Notes under the pieces: generated by a model
Databases searched by the model: none
Told to the model about the DNA's origin: nothing
The model's input: only the letters and a program-made list of their open reading frames with translations
Translations under genes and position numbers: made by a program
Shown: one piece after another, positions 1-7,923 of the stretch
How the letters are laid out: every line of letters starts with the position of its first letter
Position numbering within the stretch: the stretch's first letter is position 1
Assembly: GCF_001921865.1 (NCBI RefSeq)
Contig: NZ_MSCT01000010.1
Span: 496,001-560,000, forward strand
Direction of reading: 5' to 3'
Length of the DNA: 64,000 bases
Origin: Pseudomonas chlororaphis
GTDB lineage: Bacteria > Pseudomonadota > Gammaproteobacteria > Pseudomonadales > Pseudomonadaceae

Positions 1-630
1 TCCAACTGGGAAGGGGCTTATCGCGTTCCGGCCATGGTCCGCTGGCCGGGCAAAATCAAGCCTGGCGAAGTGTCCACGGAGCTGTTCTCCGGTCTTGACT
101 GGTTCCCCACCCTGTTGGCCGCCGCAGGCGACACCAGCGTGAAGGAAAAACTCTTGAAAGGCTGGGCTCCGACCTCGGGCGGCACCAACTTCAAGGTGCA
201 TCTGGACGGTTACAACCAACTGCCCTACCTGACGGGCCAGCAGCCGAAGAGCGAGCGCAAGGAGTTCTTCTACTTCAACGACGACGGGGCGCTGGTTTCT
301 ATGCGTTTCGACAACTGGAAGGTGGTTTTCTGCGAACAGCGCAAGCCAGGCGGTTTCGAAGTCTGGAGCGAACCCTTCGTTTGCCTGCGCGCACCGAAGA
401 TCTTCAACCTGCGCATGGACCCTTATGAAAGGGCCGATGTCGTTTCCGACCAGTACTACGATTGGTCGGCGAAAAACATCTACATGCTGGCAGTCGCCAC
501 CCTGAAGGCCTCGAAGTTCCTCGAAACCTTCGTTGAATATCCGCCGAGCCAGAAACCGGCGAGCTTCAGCATCGATCAGATCCGTGCCGACGTAGACCGG
601 CGGATCGAAGAGAAAATGAAGAAACAGTAG
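1..630 (+). CDS. Arylsulfatase, C-terminal part (5' end outside window)
   Basis: The reading frame is open from base 1 and ends at TAG 628-630, leaving the last 209 residues. The first residues read SNWEGAYRVPAMVRWPGKIK, the conserved 'EG..R.P....WPG.I' block of type I sulfatases, followed by a stretch of the kind 'D..PTLL..AG' (residues ~32-45 of the fragment). The C-terminal half describes a small subdomain ending in a basic tail (EEKMKKQ). Sulfatases hydrolyse sulfate esters; the formylglycine active-site motif (C/S-x-P-x-R) lies upstream and cannot be checked, so neither activity nor cellular location can be judged. A hairpin follows 6 bp after the stop. Family assignment is firm, substrate unknown. 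Confidence 0.9.
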   Translation, partial: SNWEGAYRVPAMVRWPGKIKPGEVSTELFSGLDWFPTLLAAAGDTSVKEKLLKGWAPTSGGTNFKVHLDGYNQLPYLTGQQPKSERKEFFYFNDDGALVSMRFDNWKVVFCEQRKPGGFEVWSEPFVCLRAPKIFNLRMDPYERADVVSDQYYDWSAKNIYMLAVATLKASKFLETFVEYPPSQKPASFSIDQIRADVDRRIEEKMKKQ

Positions 631-636
631 CCTGAT

Positions 637-669
637 ACAGCCTGCAGTGGCGTCGCCATTGCAGGCTGT
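637..669 (+). terminator. Hairpin after the sulfatase gene
   Basis: Perfect 10-bp inverted repeat ACAGCCTGCA (637-646) and TGCAGGCTGT (660-669), with an inner TGGCG/CGCCA pairing in the loop. It begins 6 bp after the sulfatase stop. There is no T-run behind it, so it is a probable but not classical intrinsic terminator. Confidence 0.55.
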
Positions 670-889
670 AGCTGTACGGCGATGCCTTGCGTTGGCGTCC
701 CGCTCCTATCTACGTGCCGTCAGCGCGCGATCCCGATCCCCCCAAACGCCTCATCACTGCCAGTGTCTGTTCGTGGTACGCGTACGACAGTTGGCGCTGT
801 GTGCCGCTTCCATCTGTTTACCCGACCTGAAGATGAACTTGGCTCGTGGGCCTGGTTGTTGCCTTGCAACTGGGTGGGAGCATGAATCC

Positions 890-1816
890 TTAGTAAAGCA
901 GTCCTCGCTCCAGCAACCTTCGGTCCCACGGCGCGGGATGGCCAATTTCATCCGCAAGAAACTTGGCCAGCGCAAGGATCTTGTGGGGCGTCTTTATGGT
1001 TTTGCGGTAAACCACCGAAAGATGACCGCCTGAAGGTGAATAGGGCAGCAGCACCGGTATCAACTCTCCGCACAGCAAAGCATCTTCGGCGAGGAAAGTT
1101 GGCAAAATAGCCAAGCCGATGCCCGCTTTGGCACTCTCCAACAGTTGATGTCCAGAATCGGTGCGTAACCGTGTACGAATTCGAAACGACTCTTGCTGAC
1201 CATTAAGCGTAAGTTTCCAGAAACCATTGGGTTCGCGGTTGTAGTACATCAACCCATCATGTAGCTGGAGGTCCTCTGGATGTTGAGGCGTGCCATTCTT
1301 CTCCAGATACTCGGGGCTGGCACAAATAAGGTGGTGATTATCGGTGATGATCTTCGCGACCAAAGACGAGTCTTCCAGCCGGCCAAGACGTATGGCCATA
1401 TCGAAGTGCTGGTCTTGAAGGCTGACAAAGCTATCGGTGCTTTGTACGTCAATATCCAGCTCGGGATGTTTCTTGGCGAACTTCGAAAAGATCGGCGCGA
1501 GATAACGCGGGGTGAATGCCAGTGGCGCGGAAATACACAGGCGCCCCTGGAGAAAAGCATTCGCCTGCCTGACCGATTGTTCGGAGTTCTTCAGTTCTTG
1601 TAGAAGGTAGACGGCCTGGCTGTAATATATCTGCCCCGCATCGGTCACCGAGAGTGGCCGGGTTCTACTGACCAAGGTACAACCCAGGTGTTTTTCCAAC
1701 TGTTTAATGCGCTGGCTTACTTGGGACTTGGTTGCGCCCAGGCGACGTGCGGCTTCGGAAAAACTCAGGGCGTCAACCACGGTGACAAAGGTGTTCATGT
1801 TGATGAATATATTCAT
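890..1816 (-). CDS. LysR-family transcriptional regulator
   Basis: 308 residues from ATG 1816 (MNIFINMNTF...). An in-frame ATG 20 codons upstream would add a basic extension that LysR proteins do not normally have, and a GAGAG Shine-Dalgarno-like stretch sits just before 1816. Residues ~5-65 form the winged helix-turn-helix (SFSEAARRLGATKSQVSQRIKQLEKHLG); the rest is the two-lobe effector-binding domain. It resembles the second LysR at 4697-5656 along its whole length (shared SEAARxLG, KSxVSQRI, RYLxPI, HREPNG/YNREPNG, GLAILPTFLA), so the two are paralogues, probably of the CrgA/DhcR-like group. No divergently oriented partner is present: the catalase and ene-reductase genes upstream are on the same strand. 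Target and ligand are unknown. Confidence 0.88.
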   Translation of the reverse strand: MNIFINMNTFVTVVDALSFSEAARRLGATKSQVSQRIKQLEKHLGCTLVSRTRPLSVTDAGQIYYSQAVYLLQELKNSEQSVRQANAFLQGRLCISAPLAFTPRYLAPIFSKFAKKHPELDIDVQSTDSFVSLQDQHFDMAIRLGRLEDSSLVAKIITDNHHLICASPEYLEKNGTPQHPEDLQLHDGLMYYNREPNGFWKLTLNGQQESFRIRTRLRTDSGHQLLESAKAGIGLAILPTFLAEDALLCGELIPVLLPYSPSGGHLSVVYRKTIKTPHKILALAKFLADEIGHPAPWDRRLLERGLLY

Positions 1817-2267
1817 AGAACTCTCGGTTTTTCCGCTTTTTACTGTTTTTGCCTTTTTATTTTTTACGCCAGCCATAATCCTGACGCCAAAAAAGTAGCT
1901 GCACCCATATGTAGGGCGAGTAAAAAGTTCAGCGGCTAGAGGGTGTGACTTTTTTAAAAATGATAAGTTTCACAGGGTTGCAATGATTGATCCGGCAGAA
2001 TAAGGCCGTTCTTGAAATGAATACTTTTCCTCTTTTTTGATGGTTTTTCAGGCAACTAAACATCATCTTCTCGGAAGCCCCGAGGAATAGAGCGCTCCGA
2101 GTTACTACTCGCAAAGCGCTCTTACGCTATATTCAGGCAAGTAGCCTGCAACAACGGGTTGCTGCAGGTACGCGGCCGAAAAAGTCTCTCAACGGTCAAC
2201 GGATGGCAAAGTCGGGAAACGCCTTAACCCGATCTGTCGCGTGCTCAAGTGCGGCTTTGCACGTCGC
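1817..2267. other. Gene-free, AT-richer spacer
   Basis: No convincing gene on either strand. The stretch 1840-2110 is visibly richer in A/T than its surroundings and must contain the promoter of the LysR gene ending at 890 (transcribed leftwards). The only structured element I see is the hairpin at 2145-2168. Confidence 0.5.
2145..2168 (-). terminator. Hairpin downstream of catalase-like gene
   Basis: CCTGCAACAAC (2145-2155) pairs with GTTGCTGCAGG (2158-2168) with one G-T wobble on the minus strand. It lies about 100 bp past the end of the catalase-like gene. There is no T-run, so a terminator role is a guess. Confidence 0.35.
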
Positions 2268-3305
2268 TCATGGCTGACGCCGCCTGTCCATGGCCCGTTC
2301 GTAGATGCCCTGGCGGGCTTCGATCATCGGATCGGCGCTGGGCGCGATGCCATCCGGCAGGCGACCGGGATTGAAGTCCAGGCGTTGTTGCTCGGCCTGC
2401 TGTGCTGCGGGGGGAATCAGCCGGTCGAGGGTGAGGATGCCCAGTTCAACCTCTTGGTTGGTACGCGACCAGGGGATGGAACCGTCTTCGACCCCATCGC
2501 CCGGTGCCGCCAGTTGCAGTACCAGGCGGATCTTCGCCGGCCCTTTGCCCAGGCGTGTCGCCAGTTCGTCCTGCAGATAGTCGTCAGGCATGGCCGCGGC
2601 CTGTTCGTCGCTCAGCGCGGGTTCGTCGATCAAGGGCTCTATACGGTAGCGCCCCATTCGACGCTCGCCGTCGAGGTTGCTGAACTCCAGCGCATTGACG
2701 CCGAAGTACTCGGTGCTGATGTAGCTGCGGGGGGCCGGTTTGGGGGCATCGAGAAACTGCCTGGCCCGCGGATGCCCGGCCAGGAAACCGGCCAGGGGCG
2801 CCGGGTCGGGCGGCGTGGCCACGCTGGCCGCGATGCCTTGCAGAAAACCCAGGAAGTCCTGCGCGGTCGCGACCGGGAAGCCGTTGAATGAATGGGCAAC
2901 GATATCGGTGGACTGCCCGTCGGGCAGGGAAAAGCGGATCGCCAGCCCGTGCGGGCTGGCCGTGGGATCGCCGTCCCGGGTGCCCGGTAAACCGCTGAAA
3001 TTGGAAAAGCGCACGCGTACCGGTATGACGCCCCCCTGAAAGTGCAGCGCTCGGCTCACCTGGGGCGCGCTGCGGGTGGCGACGAAGGTTCCCTGCACCA
3101 ATATCCCCTTGGCATGAGCCACACGAAACCCTGCATGCTGGCCAAAGGTGGCGTAGAGCGCATCGAGCAAGGCGTTGTAGAGCGCTTCCTGGCCCATGGC
3201 GGAACTCCTGGCGGTGGTTGGATTGTCCTCGGCCTGGGCGGTGGCCAGGGGCATGTTCAATGCCCCCAGCAGCAACGCGGCAACCAGGCGTCCTGGCTGA
3301 CCCAT
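2268..3305 (-). CDS. Periplasmic catalase-family (SrpA-like) heme peroxidase
   Basis: 345 residues, much shorter than monofunctional catalases (~480 or more) and typical of the 'catalase-related peroxidase' group, which decomposes peroxides with heme b. The N-terminus is a signal peptide (LVAALLLGALNMPLATAQA, cut near residue 25), so the enzyme is exported. The distal-heme region shows RVAHAKGILVQGTF (catalytic His in H-A-K-G) and the RFSNFSGLPG...DPTASPHGLAIRF block; the C-terminus has ARQGIYERAMDRRR, carrying the proximal tyrosine ligand. It starts 5 bp after the ene-reductase stop, with GGAGCTGAG as ribosome site, so both are co-transcribed. The pairing suggests a response to electrophiles or oxidants, probably under the LysR at 4697-5656. 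Confidence 0.88.
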   Translation of the reverse strand: MGQPGRLVAALLLGALNMPLATAQAEDNPTTARSSAMGQEALYNALLDALYATFGQHAGFRVAHAKGILVQGTFVATRSAPQVSRALHFQGGVIPVRVRFSNFSGLPGTRDGDPTASPHGLAIRFSLPDGQSTDIVAHSFNGFPVATAQDFLGFLQGIAASVATPPDPAPLAGFLAGHPRARQFLDAPKPAPRSYISTEYFGVNALEFSNLDGERRMGRYRIEPLIDEPALSDEQAAAMPDDYLQDELATRLGKGPAKIRLVLQLAAPGDGVEDGSIPWSRTNQEVELGILTLDRLIPPAAQQAEQQRLDFNPGRLPDGIAPSADPMIEARQGIYERAMDRRRQP

Positions 3306-3310
3306 GGGGC

Positions 3311-4420
3311 TCAGCTCCGGGAAGGCAGAGAGGGATAGTCGGTATAGCCGCGGGCATCCCCACCATAAAACGTGCTGCCATCAGGCTCCGCCAGGGAGGC
3401 GCCGAGGGCAAAGCGTCGTGGCAGGTCGGGGTTGGCGATAAAGGGTTTTCCAAACGCCACGGCATCGATAAGCTCTTGCTCCAGCAGGGCTTGCGCGGAG
3501 TCCTGTTGATAGCCGCCGCAGACGATTATCGCGCCGGTGAACGCCGAACGCAGCTGGTTGCGAAAGCCGGGCGGGTAGGGCGCGCCAGGCCATTCGGCGA
3601 GGTGCAGGTAGGCAATGTGTCGCACACTGAGCGCCGCGGCCAGGTAGAGGGTGATGTCTCGGGCTTCGACCTGGAAGTCCATGTCGTTGACGCTCGGTGG
3701 GCACCAGGGCGACAGGCGGATTCCCACGCGCTCGGCGCCAATGGCGGCGGACACCGCATCGACGACCTCGAGCACGAACCGTGCGCGGTTTTCCAGGGTG
3801 CCGCCATAACCGTCGGTACGCTGATTCGTGCTGACCGACAGGAATTGCTCCAGCAAATAACCGTTGGCACCGTGCAACTCCACCAGATCGAAGCCGGCGG
3901 CCATGGCACGCTTGGCCGCCTGCACAAACTCCTCGATCACCGCGGCAATGCCTTTTTCACTCAGCGCTTGCGGTGGGTCGCAATCGACCATGGCCGGCAC
4001 GCCGTTCTCGTCGAAGGCAAAGGTCTTGGATCGCGCGCGAATGGCGGAAGGGGCCAGGGGCGCCTGGCCCGGCGGCAGTACCGAGTGATGGGCGATGCGC
4101 CCGACGTGCCACAACTGCGCGGCAATCAACCCGCCATTGGCGTGCACCCGATCGGTGACCCGTTTCCAGCCTGCCTGCTGGGCATCGGTGTAGATCCCTG
4201 GGGTGTAGGCGTAACCCTTGGCCCCGGGAGAGATCGGAATCCCTTCGCTGATCACCAGCCCGGCACTGGCGCGCTGGCCGTAGTACTCGGCGTTGAGGGC
4301 GGTGGGGATGTCGCCGGGCTGTGCCGAACGCGAGCGGGTCATGGGCGCCATCAGTACCCGGTTGGCCAGGATCAGGGGGCCGATGTCCAGGGGGGACAGC
4401 AGTTTCTTGGTGTTCGTCAT
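3311..4420 (-). CDS. Old-yellow-enzyme family ene-reductase (NADH:flavin oxidoreductase)
   Basis: 369 residues from ATG 4420 (MTNTKKLLSPLDIGPLILAN), preceded by a GAGAG ribosome site; a longer frame to 4609 gives a non-conserved leader and is rejected. A one-domain FMN TIM barrel: N-terminal strand with RVLMAPMTRSR, QLWHVGR, then ELHGANGYLLEQFLS holding the H-x-x-N substrate-anchoring pair, and TDGYGGTLENRARF. The C-terminal phosphate-binding part has VAFGKPFIANPDLPRRF. Family members reduce activated C=C bonds of enals, enones and nitro-compounds using NAD(P)H in the cytoplasm. It is the first gene of a two-gene unit with the catalase-like peroxidase and lies downstream of a same-strand LysR gene, a common arrangement for electrophile-responsive OYE genes. 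Exact substrate unknown. Confidence 0.93.
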   Translation of the reverse strand: MTNTKKLLSPLDIGPLILANRVLMAPMTRSRSAQPGDIPTALNAEYYGQRASAGLVISEGIPISPGAKGYAYTPGIYTDAQQAGWKRVTDRVHANGGLIAAQLWHVGRIAHHSVLPPGQAPLAPSAIRARSKTFAFDENGVPAMVDCDPPQALSEKGIAAVIEEFVQAAKRAMAAGFDLVELHGANGYLLEQFLSVSTNQRTDGYGGTLENRARFVLEVVDAVSAAIGAERVGIRLSPWCPPSVNDMDFQVEARDITLYLAAALSVRHIAYLHLAEWPGAPYPPGFRNQLRSAFTGAIIVCGGYQQDSAQALLEQELIDAVAFGKPFIANPDLPRRFALGASLAEPDGSTFYGGDARGYTDYPSLPSRS

Positions 4421-4470
4421 GGGTAATCTCTCAGCAGGGGACTCGCGCCAGGTGCGCAGGCGCATTGGCG

Positions 4471-4605
4471 TTATTGGCACAGGCCGGGAGAAAGACAATC
4501 TGTCTGTGTTCGATGCGGGCCACTGCCCGCCGCCATGCCAGCGGGCATCGCCACACGGGCCATGAGCGAGGTAGCGCGTTCGGGGGTGTTCAACGTCTTG
4601 TCCAT
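4471..4605 (-). CDS. Small ORF (44 aa) with a strong ribosome site; leader or gene remnant
   Basis: ATG 4605 begins MDKTLNTPERATSLMARVAM and the frame stops at TAA 4473-4471. A strong Shine-Dalgarno sequence (GGGAGAGGATGC) stands just before the ATG, better than that of most genes nearby. The frame ends 50 bp before the ene-reductase start on the same strand. I do not recognise the protein. It could be a translated leader for the ene-reductase/peroxidase operon, or the 5' stub of a gene lost by deletion. The second half (GSGPHRTQTDCLSPGLCQ) does not look like a folded protein, which favours a stub. Confidence 0.3.
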   Translation of the reverse strand: MDKTLNTPERATSLMARVAMPAGMAAGSGPHRTQTDCLSPGLCQ

Positions 4606-4696
4606 GCATCCTCTCCCTGTCAGACGCGGGGTTGAAGCGTCTGCGCGAAAGAGGCTAAAGCATGCTCAAGGCATCAATAAGCCTGCAAAAACCGAA

Positions 4697-5656
4697 TCAC
4701 GGTTTCACTTTTTGTGAACGCTCAATCGATTGAGCATGAGCGGCCAGTTTCTGCTCCCATACCGGCGGGCTGCCGATCTGTTCGCTCAAGAAACCGATCA
4801 GGGCTTGCAGTTTGGGCGAGGCCCTATGGGACTGGCGGTACACCGCCGAGATGTTGCCGCCAGGAGGGGCGTGGGGCTCCAGCACGACCTTCAGCTCGCC
4901 CGCGAGGATGGCATCCGCGGCGAGGAAGGTCGGCAGGATCGCCAATCCCATTCCGGCCTTGGCGCCTTCCAGCAACTGATAGGCGTTGTTGGTGCGCAGG
5001 CGGCGTTCCACACGAAACGACTCAAGCCCCTCGCCAACCGGCAAGCGCCACATGCCGTTGGGTTCGCGGTGCACGTACAACAGGGCGTGATGACCGGCCA
5101 GGTTCTGCACGGTTTGCGGTGTACCGTGGGTCGCGAGATAGGCGGGGCTGGCGCAGATGACATGGCGGTTGACGGCAATGGTCTTGGCGATCAGGGAAGA
5201 GTCCGGCAGTGCGCCGAGGCGGATAGCGGCGTCGAAGTTCTCTTCCTGCAGGTTCACATAGCGGTCATCGAACTCGATATCCAGGCGTAAATCGGGATAG
5301 CGCACGGCGAAAGCGGCCAGGATCGGCGTCAGGTAGCGAATGCTGAACGCCATGGGCGCGGACAGTCGCAGGCTGCCGCGCAGGCTGGAAGTGAACGCCT
5401 GGACCGCGTCCTCGGCGTCCTCGACATCCGCCAGGATGCGCACGCAATAGTGATAGAACACCTGCCCCGGCTCGGTAAGACGTAGCTGGCGCCCGCGTTC
5501 GAAGAGGAGGCTGCCCAGGCGTTTTTCCAGTTGCTGGATCCGTTGGCTGACCATGGATTTGGTCGTCCCCAGAAGCCTCGCGGCTTCAGAAATGCTGCCG
5601 GTATCGACCACGGCGACGAAGAAGTGCATTTCAGACAGTTTGTTCAAGTGACTCAC
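4697..5656 (-). CDS. LysR-family transcriptional regulator
   Basis: 319 residues starting MSHLNKLSEMHFFVAVVDTG. Winged HTH at residues ~10-67 (SISEAARLLGTTKSMVSQRIQQLEKRLG), then a periplasmic-binding-protein-like effector domain. It is a close paralogue of the LysR at 890-1816. The gene lies upstream of, and on the same strand as, the ene-reductase and catalase-like genes and is the obvious candidate to regulate them. The last residues (ERSQKVKP) extend a little past the usual LysR C-terminus. The inducer is not deducible. Confidence 0.9.
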   Translation of the reverse strand: MSHLNKLSEMHFFVAVVDTGSISEAARLLGTTKSMVSQRIQQLEKRLGSLLFERGRQLRLTEPGQVFYHYCVRILADVEDAEDAVQAFTSSLRGSLRLSAPMAFSIRYLTPILAAFAVRYPDLRLDIEFDDRYVNLQEENFDAAIRLGALPDSSLIAKTIAVNRHVICASPAYLATHGTPQTVQNLAGHHALLYVHREPNGMWRLPVGEGLESFRVERRLRTNNAYQLLEGAKAGMGLAILPTFLAADAILAGELKVVLEPHAPPGGNISAVYRQSHRASPKLQALIGFLSEQIGSPPVWEQKLAAHAQSIERSQKVKP

Positions 5657-5889
5657 CTGCGGTAGGGGCTGTTCTTTTTTACTCTGGCATGACCGCGGGG
5701 AGTTCGTCGCCGGGGATTTGATAGAGGCGAAACGCTTGGATGAGAGGAGGGCGGGCCTGACCGCGCAGTTGTTTCGTTATTCCTGCGCGACGGTTGCAGG
5801 GAATTCATGAACGTTCCGGCGATCTTTTCCACGGCAGGCCACCTGCTGAAGAAGGCCGGGTGGTCAGTCAGCGTTGGCCCCGGCCCACG

Positions 5890-7197
5890 CTAGAAACGCC
5901 ACGTGGCGCCGCCCCCGATGATGTGCAACGCGCTGTTACGGAAGGTCCCGGAGAGCGTGGTGCCCGAGCGTGCCTTGGTCTGTTCGCTGTCCATGTCGCC
6001 CAGCCACACCAGGGTGTAGGCCAGGTGCAGGTCCAATCCTGCTTCCACTTGATAGTTGACGCCGGTCGCCAGCCGCCAGGTATCGCCCATCGGGTTGTCG
6101 ACGGTGCGGTCTTTCTCGTCCACGGCCGAGCTGTCGTAGCCCAGCCCCATGTTCCAGCGCAGTTTTGAGTTGGCCTGGTACTGCGCGCCGACGGAGGCGT
6201 GCCAGGTGTCCTTGTACTGGCGGTTGACCGTGCGGTCGACGCCGCCGGCGTTGGCATCGACGGCCACGCCAATCTCCCCGAAGTCGCTCCAGTCCTGCCA
6301 GCCGAGGCTGCCGAGCAGCTTCCATTGCGGGTCAAGCCGATGCGCCACGCTCAGCAGCACGGTCTGCGGCACGTTCATGTCCAGCTCCAGGGCGTCGACA
6401 TCGAGACGGCGCAGGGCGGCGTTGATAATGGGGTTGCTGACGTTGCGTACCTGGGGGCTGTCCTTGAACTGCAGTTTCACCTTGCTGGTGTAGGCGAGGC
6501 CGATCTGCGTGCGCTCATTGAGCTTATAGAGCACGCCGAGGTTGACCCCCGTGCCGACATCGGTGTCCTTGTATTCCAGTTGACCGTCCGGGCGGTCGAG
6601 CACGCCGAGGAGGTTGTTGTCGATGGCCATCTCGGTGCGGTAGTAGCCGTATACGAGGCGCGGGCCGATACCGACCGAGAGCTGGTCGGTGAACTGGTGG
6701 GCAATAGTCGGTTGAAAAGACACGCCGATGACGGCGGCTTCCTGGGTGAAATAACGGCCGGCCCAGTCGTCGTCATAGTCCAGGGCAAGGCCAAAGTTGC
6801 CATACATGCCAAAGCCCACGGCCGAGCGTTCGTTGATCTGGTGGCTGATGAAGAAGCTGGCGCCGGGCAACCATTGCAGCGCGTTCCCCCCTTCGTTGCC
6901 ATCGAACTGATTGCTTGCATCGCGGGAGAAGGTGAGGCTGCCGAGGATCACCTGGGCGTTGGCGCTGATCTGCGTGCCGGCCAATTGGGTGATGCCCGCG
7001 GGGTTGCTCATCAGCACGCTGGGATCGTCGGTCAGCGCGGCGGCGCCGGCATTGGCCAGGCCGTTGCCTTCCTGGCCGGCCTCGTAAATCATGATGCCGC
7101 CTGCCCAGCTGTTGCCGCTTGCCACCCAAAGTGCGCAGAGCGCCAGCAGCCCATGCAGGCGGAGGGGAGCAGTAGGGCGCATGGGCATCGATTTCAT
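5890..7197 (-). CDS. FadL/OmpP1/TodX-family outer-membrane transport protein
   Basis: 435 residues from ATG 7197, preceded by AAGGAAAG; the longer frame to 7365 gives an unlikely leader. The signal peptide ends near ASGNSWA, after which the mature protein begins GGIMIYEAGQEGNGLANAGAAALTDDPSVLMSNPAG, the FadL N-terminal hatch with the N-P-A motif. The remainder is alternating amphipathic beta strands, and the chain ends ...IIGGGATWRF, with the terminal Phe expected for BAM-dependent barrels. Family members import long-chain fatty acids or hydrophobic aromatics across the outer membrane. No catabolic genes adjoin it, so the substrate is open. It is a single-gene unit whose start lies 222 bp from the divergent sigma-factor gene. 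Confidence 0.92.
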   Translation of the reverse strand: MKSMPMRPTAPLRLHGLLALCALWVASGNSWAGGIMIYEAGQEGNGLANAGAAALTDDPSVLMSNPAGITQLAGTQISANAQVILGSLTFSRDASNQFDGNEGGNALQWLPGASFFISHQINERSAVGFGMYGNFGLALDYDDDWAGRYFTQEAAVIGVSFQPTIAHQFTDQLSVGIGPRLVYGYYRTEMAIDNNLLGVLDRPDGQLEYKDTDVGTGVNLGVLYKLNERTQIGLAYTSKVKLQFKDSPQVRNVSNPIINAALRRLDVDALELDMNVPQTVLLSVAHRLDPQWKLLGSLGWQDWSDFGEIGVAVDANAGGVDRTVNRQYKDTWHASVGAQYQANSKLRWNMGLGYDSSAVDEKDRTVDNPMGDTWRLATGVNYQVEAGLDLHLAYTLVWLGDMDSEQTKARSGTTLSGTFRNSALHIIGGGATWRF

Positions 7198-7381
7198 GCG
7201 GCTTTCCTTGAGAGGCATCAGGGATGACACGGCTGCCAGCGAACGGAGCGCGATAATGGCGAGTCTAGGCCACGCTTGCGTTATGTGCCTTGTTGCAGCC
7301 GTTGGCCGGTCTGTCCCGAGTCGAAAAGATCGCTTGCACGTGTTCTTCTGCGTTCTTGTCGGCACTCAATTAGTCACATAT

Positions 7382-7400
7382 GATACTAAGTCTCATTTGC
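7382..7400 (+). promoter_or_regulatory. Fur-box-like site upstream of the ECF sigma gene
   Basis: GATACTAAGTCTCATTTGC matches 12 of 19 positions of the Fur consensus GATAATGATAATCATTATC and ends 19 bp before the sigma-factor ATG, the usual position for Fur control of FecI-type genes. Matched by eye only. Confidence 0.5.
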
Positions 7401-7419
7401 ATCAAATCCGTGGCAACTC

Positions 7420-7923
7420 ATGGCATCCGTCGACTCCGCTCAGCTCACTGCTCTCTACGAACAGCAACACCGCTGGTTGCGTAACTGGTTATATCGGCAA
7501 CTGAGCTGCTCACACCGCGCGGCCGATTTGATGCAGGACACCTTCATGCGTCTGCTGACCAGCAACGAGGTGCTCGAAGTCCGCCAGCCTCGGCCTTTTC
7601 TGGCCAAGGTGGCACGCAGCGTCCTGTCCAACCACTACCGCCGCGCACGCCTGGAAAAAGCCTACCTGGATGCGCTCCAGGTAGAAGACGAAAGCGTGAT
7701 GCCGGATTTGGCGACCCAGTTGATTATTTTCGAGACATTGGTTCGACTCGACGAAGCGCTTTGCGAGCTTGATGTCGCCGTAAAAAAAGCCTTTCTCTGG
7801 TCGCAACTGGATGGGCTCAGCCACGCGGAGATTGCGGCGCAGTTGGGCATTTCGATCGCCACCGTCAAGCGCCACATCATCAAGGCGGGAGCGCACTGCA
7901 TGTTGGTGACGCAAGCACTGTAA
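7420..7923 (+). CDS. FecI-like ECF sigma factor (iron-starvation type)
   Basis: 167 residues, normal for the family. Region 2 covers residues ~10-75 (LYEQQHRWLRNWLYRQL...AADLMQDTFMRLL), and region 4 covers ~110-160 with the HTH SHAEIAAQLGISIATVKRHI. It binds core RNA polymerase to transcribe the cognate TonB-receptor gene when the receptor is occupied. The stop codon overlaps the FecR start (TAATG), so the two are translationally coupled. The receptor follows at 9002. A Fur-box-like sequence just upstream indicates repression by iron. Confidence 0.93.
   Translation: MASVDSAQLTALYEQQHRWLRNWLYRQLSCSHRAADLMQDTFMRLLTSNEVLEVRQPRPFLAKVARSVLSNHYRRARLEKAYLDALQVEDESVMPDLATQLIIFETLVRLDEALCELDVAVKKAFLWSQLDGLSHAEIAAQLGISIATVKRHIIKAGAHCMLVTQAL

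Noticed and set aside
647..1033. Plus-strand frames of 67-128 codons after the sulfatase
   Set aside because: Unusual composition, no ribosome site and partly antisense to the LysR gene.
2241..2891. 216-codon plus-strand frame opposite the catalase-like gene
   Set aside because: Shadow of the minus-strand gene, which has signal peptide and heme-ligand motifs.
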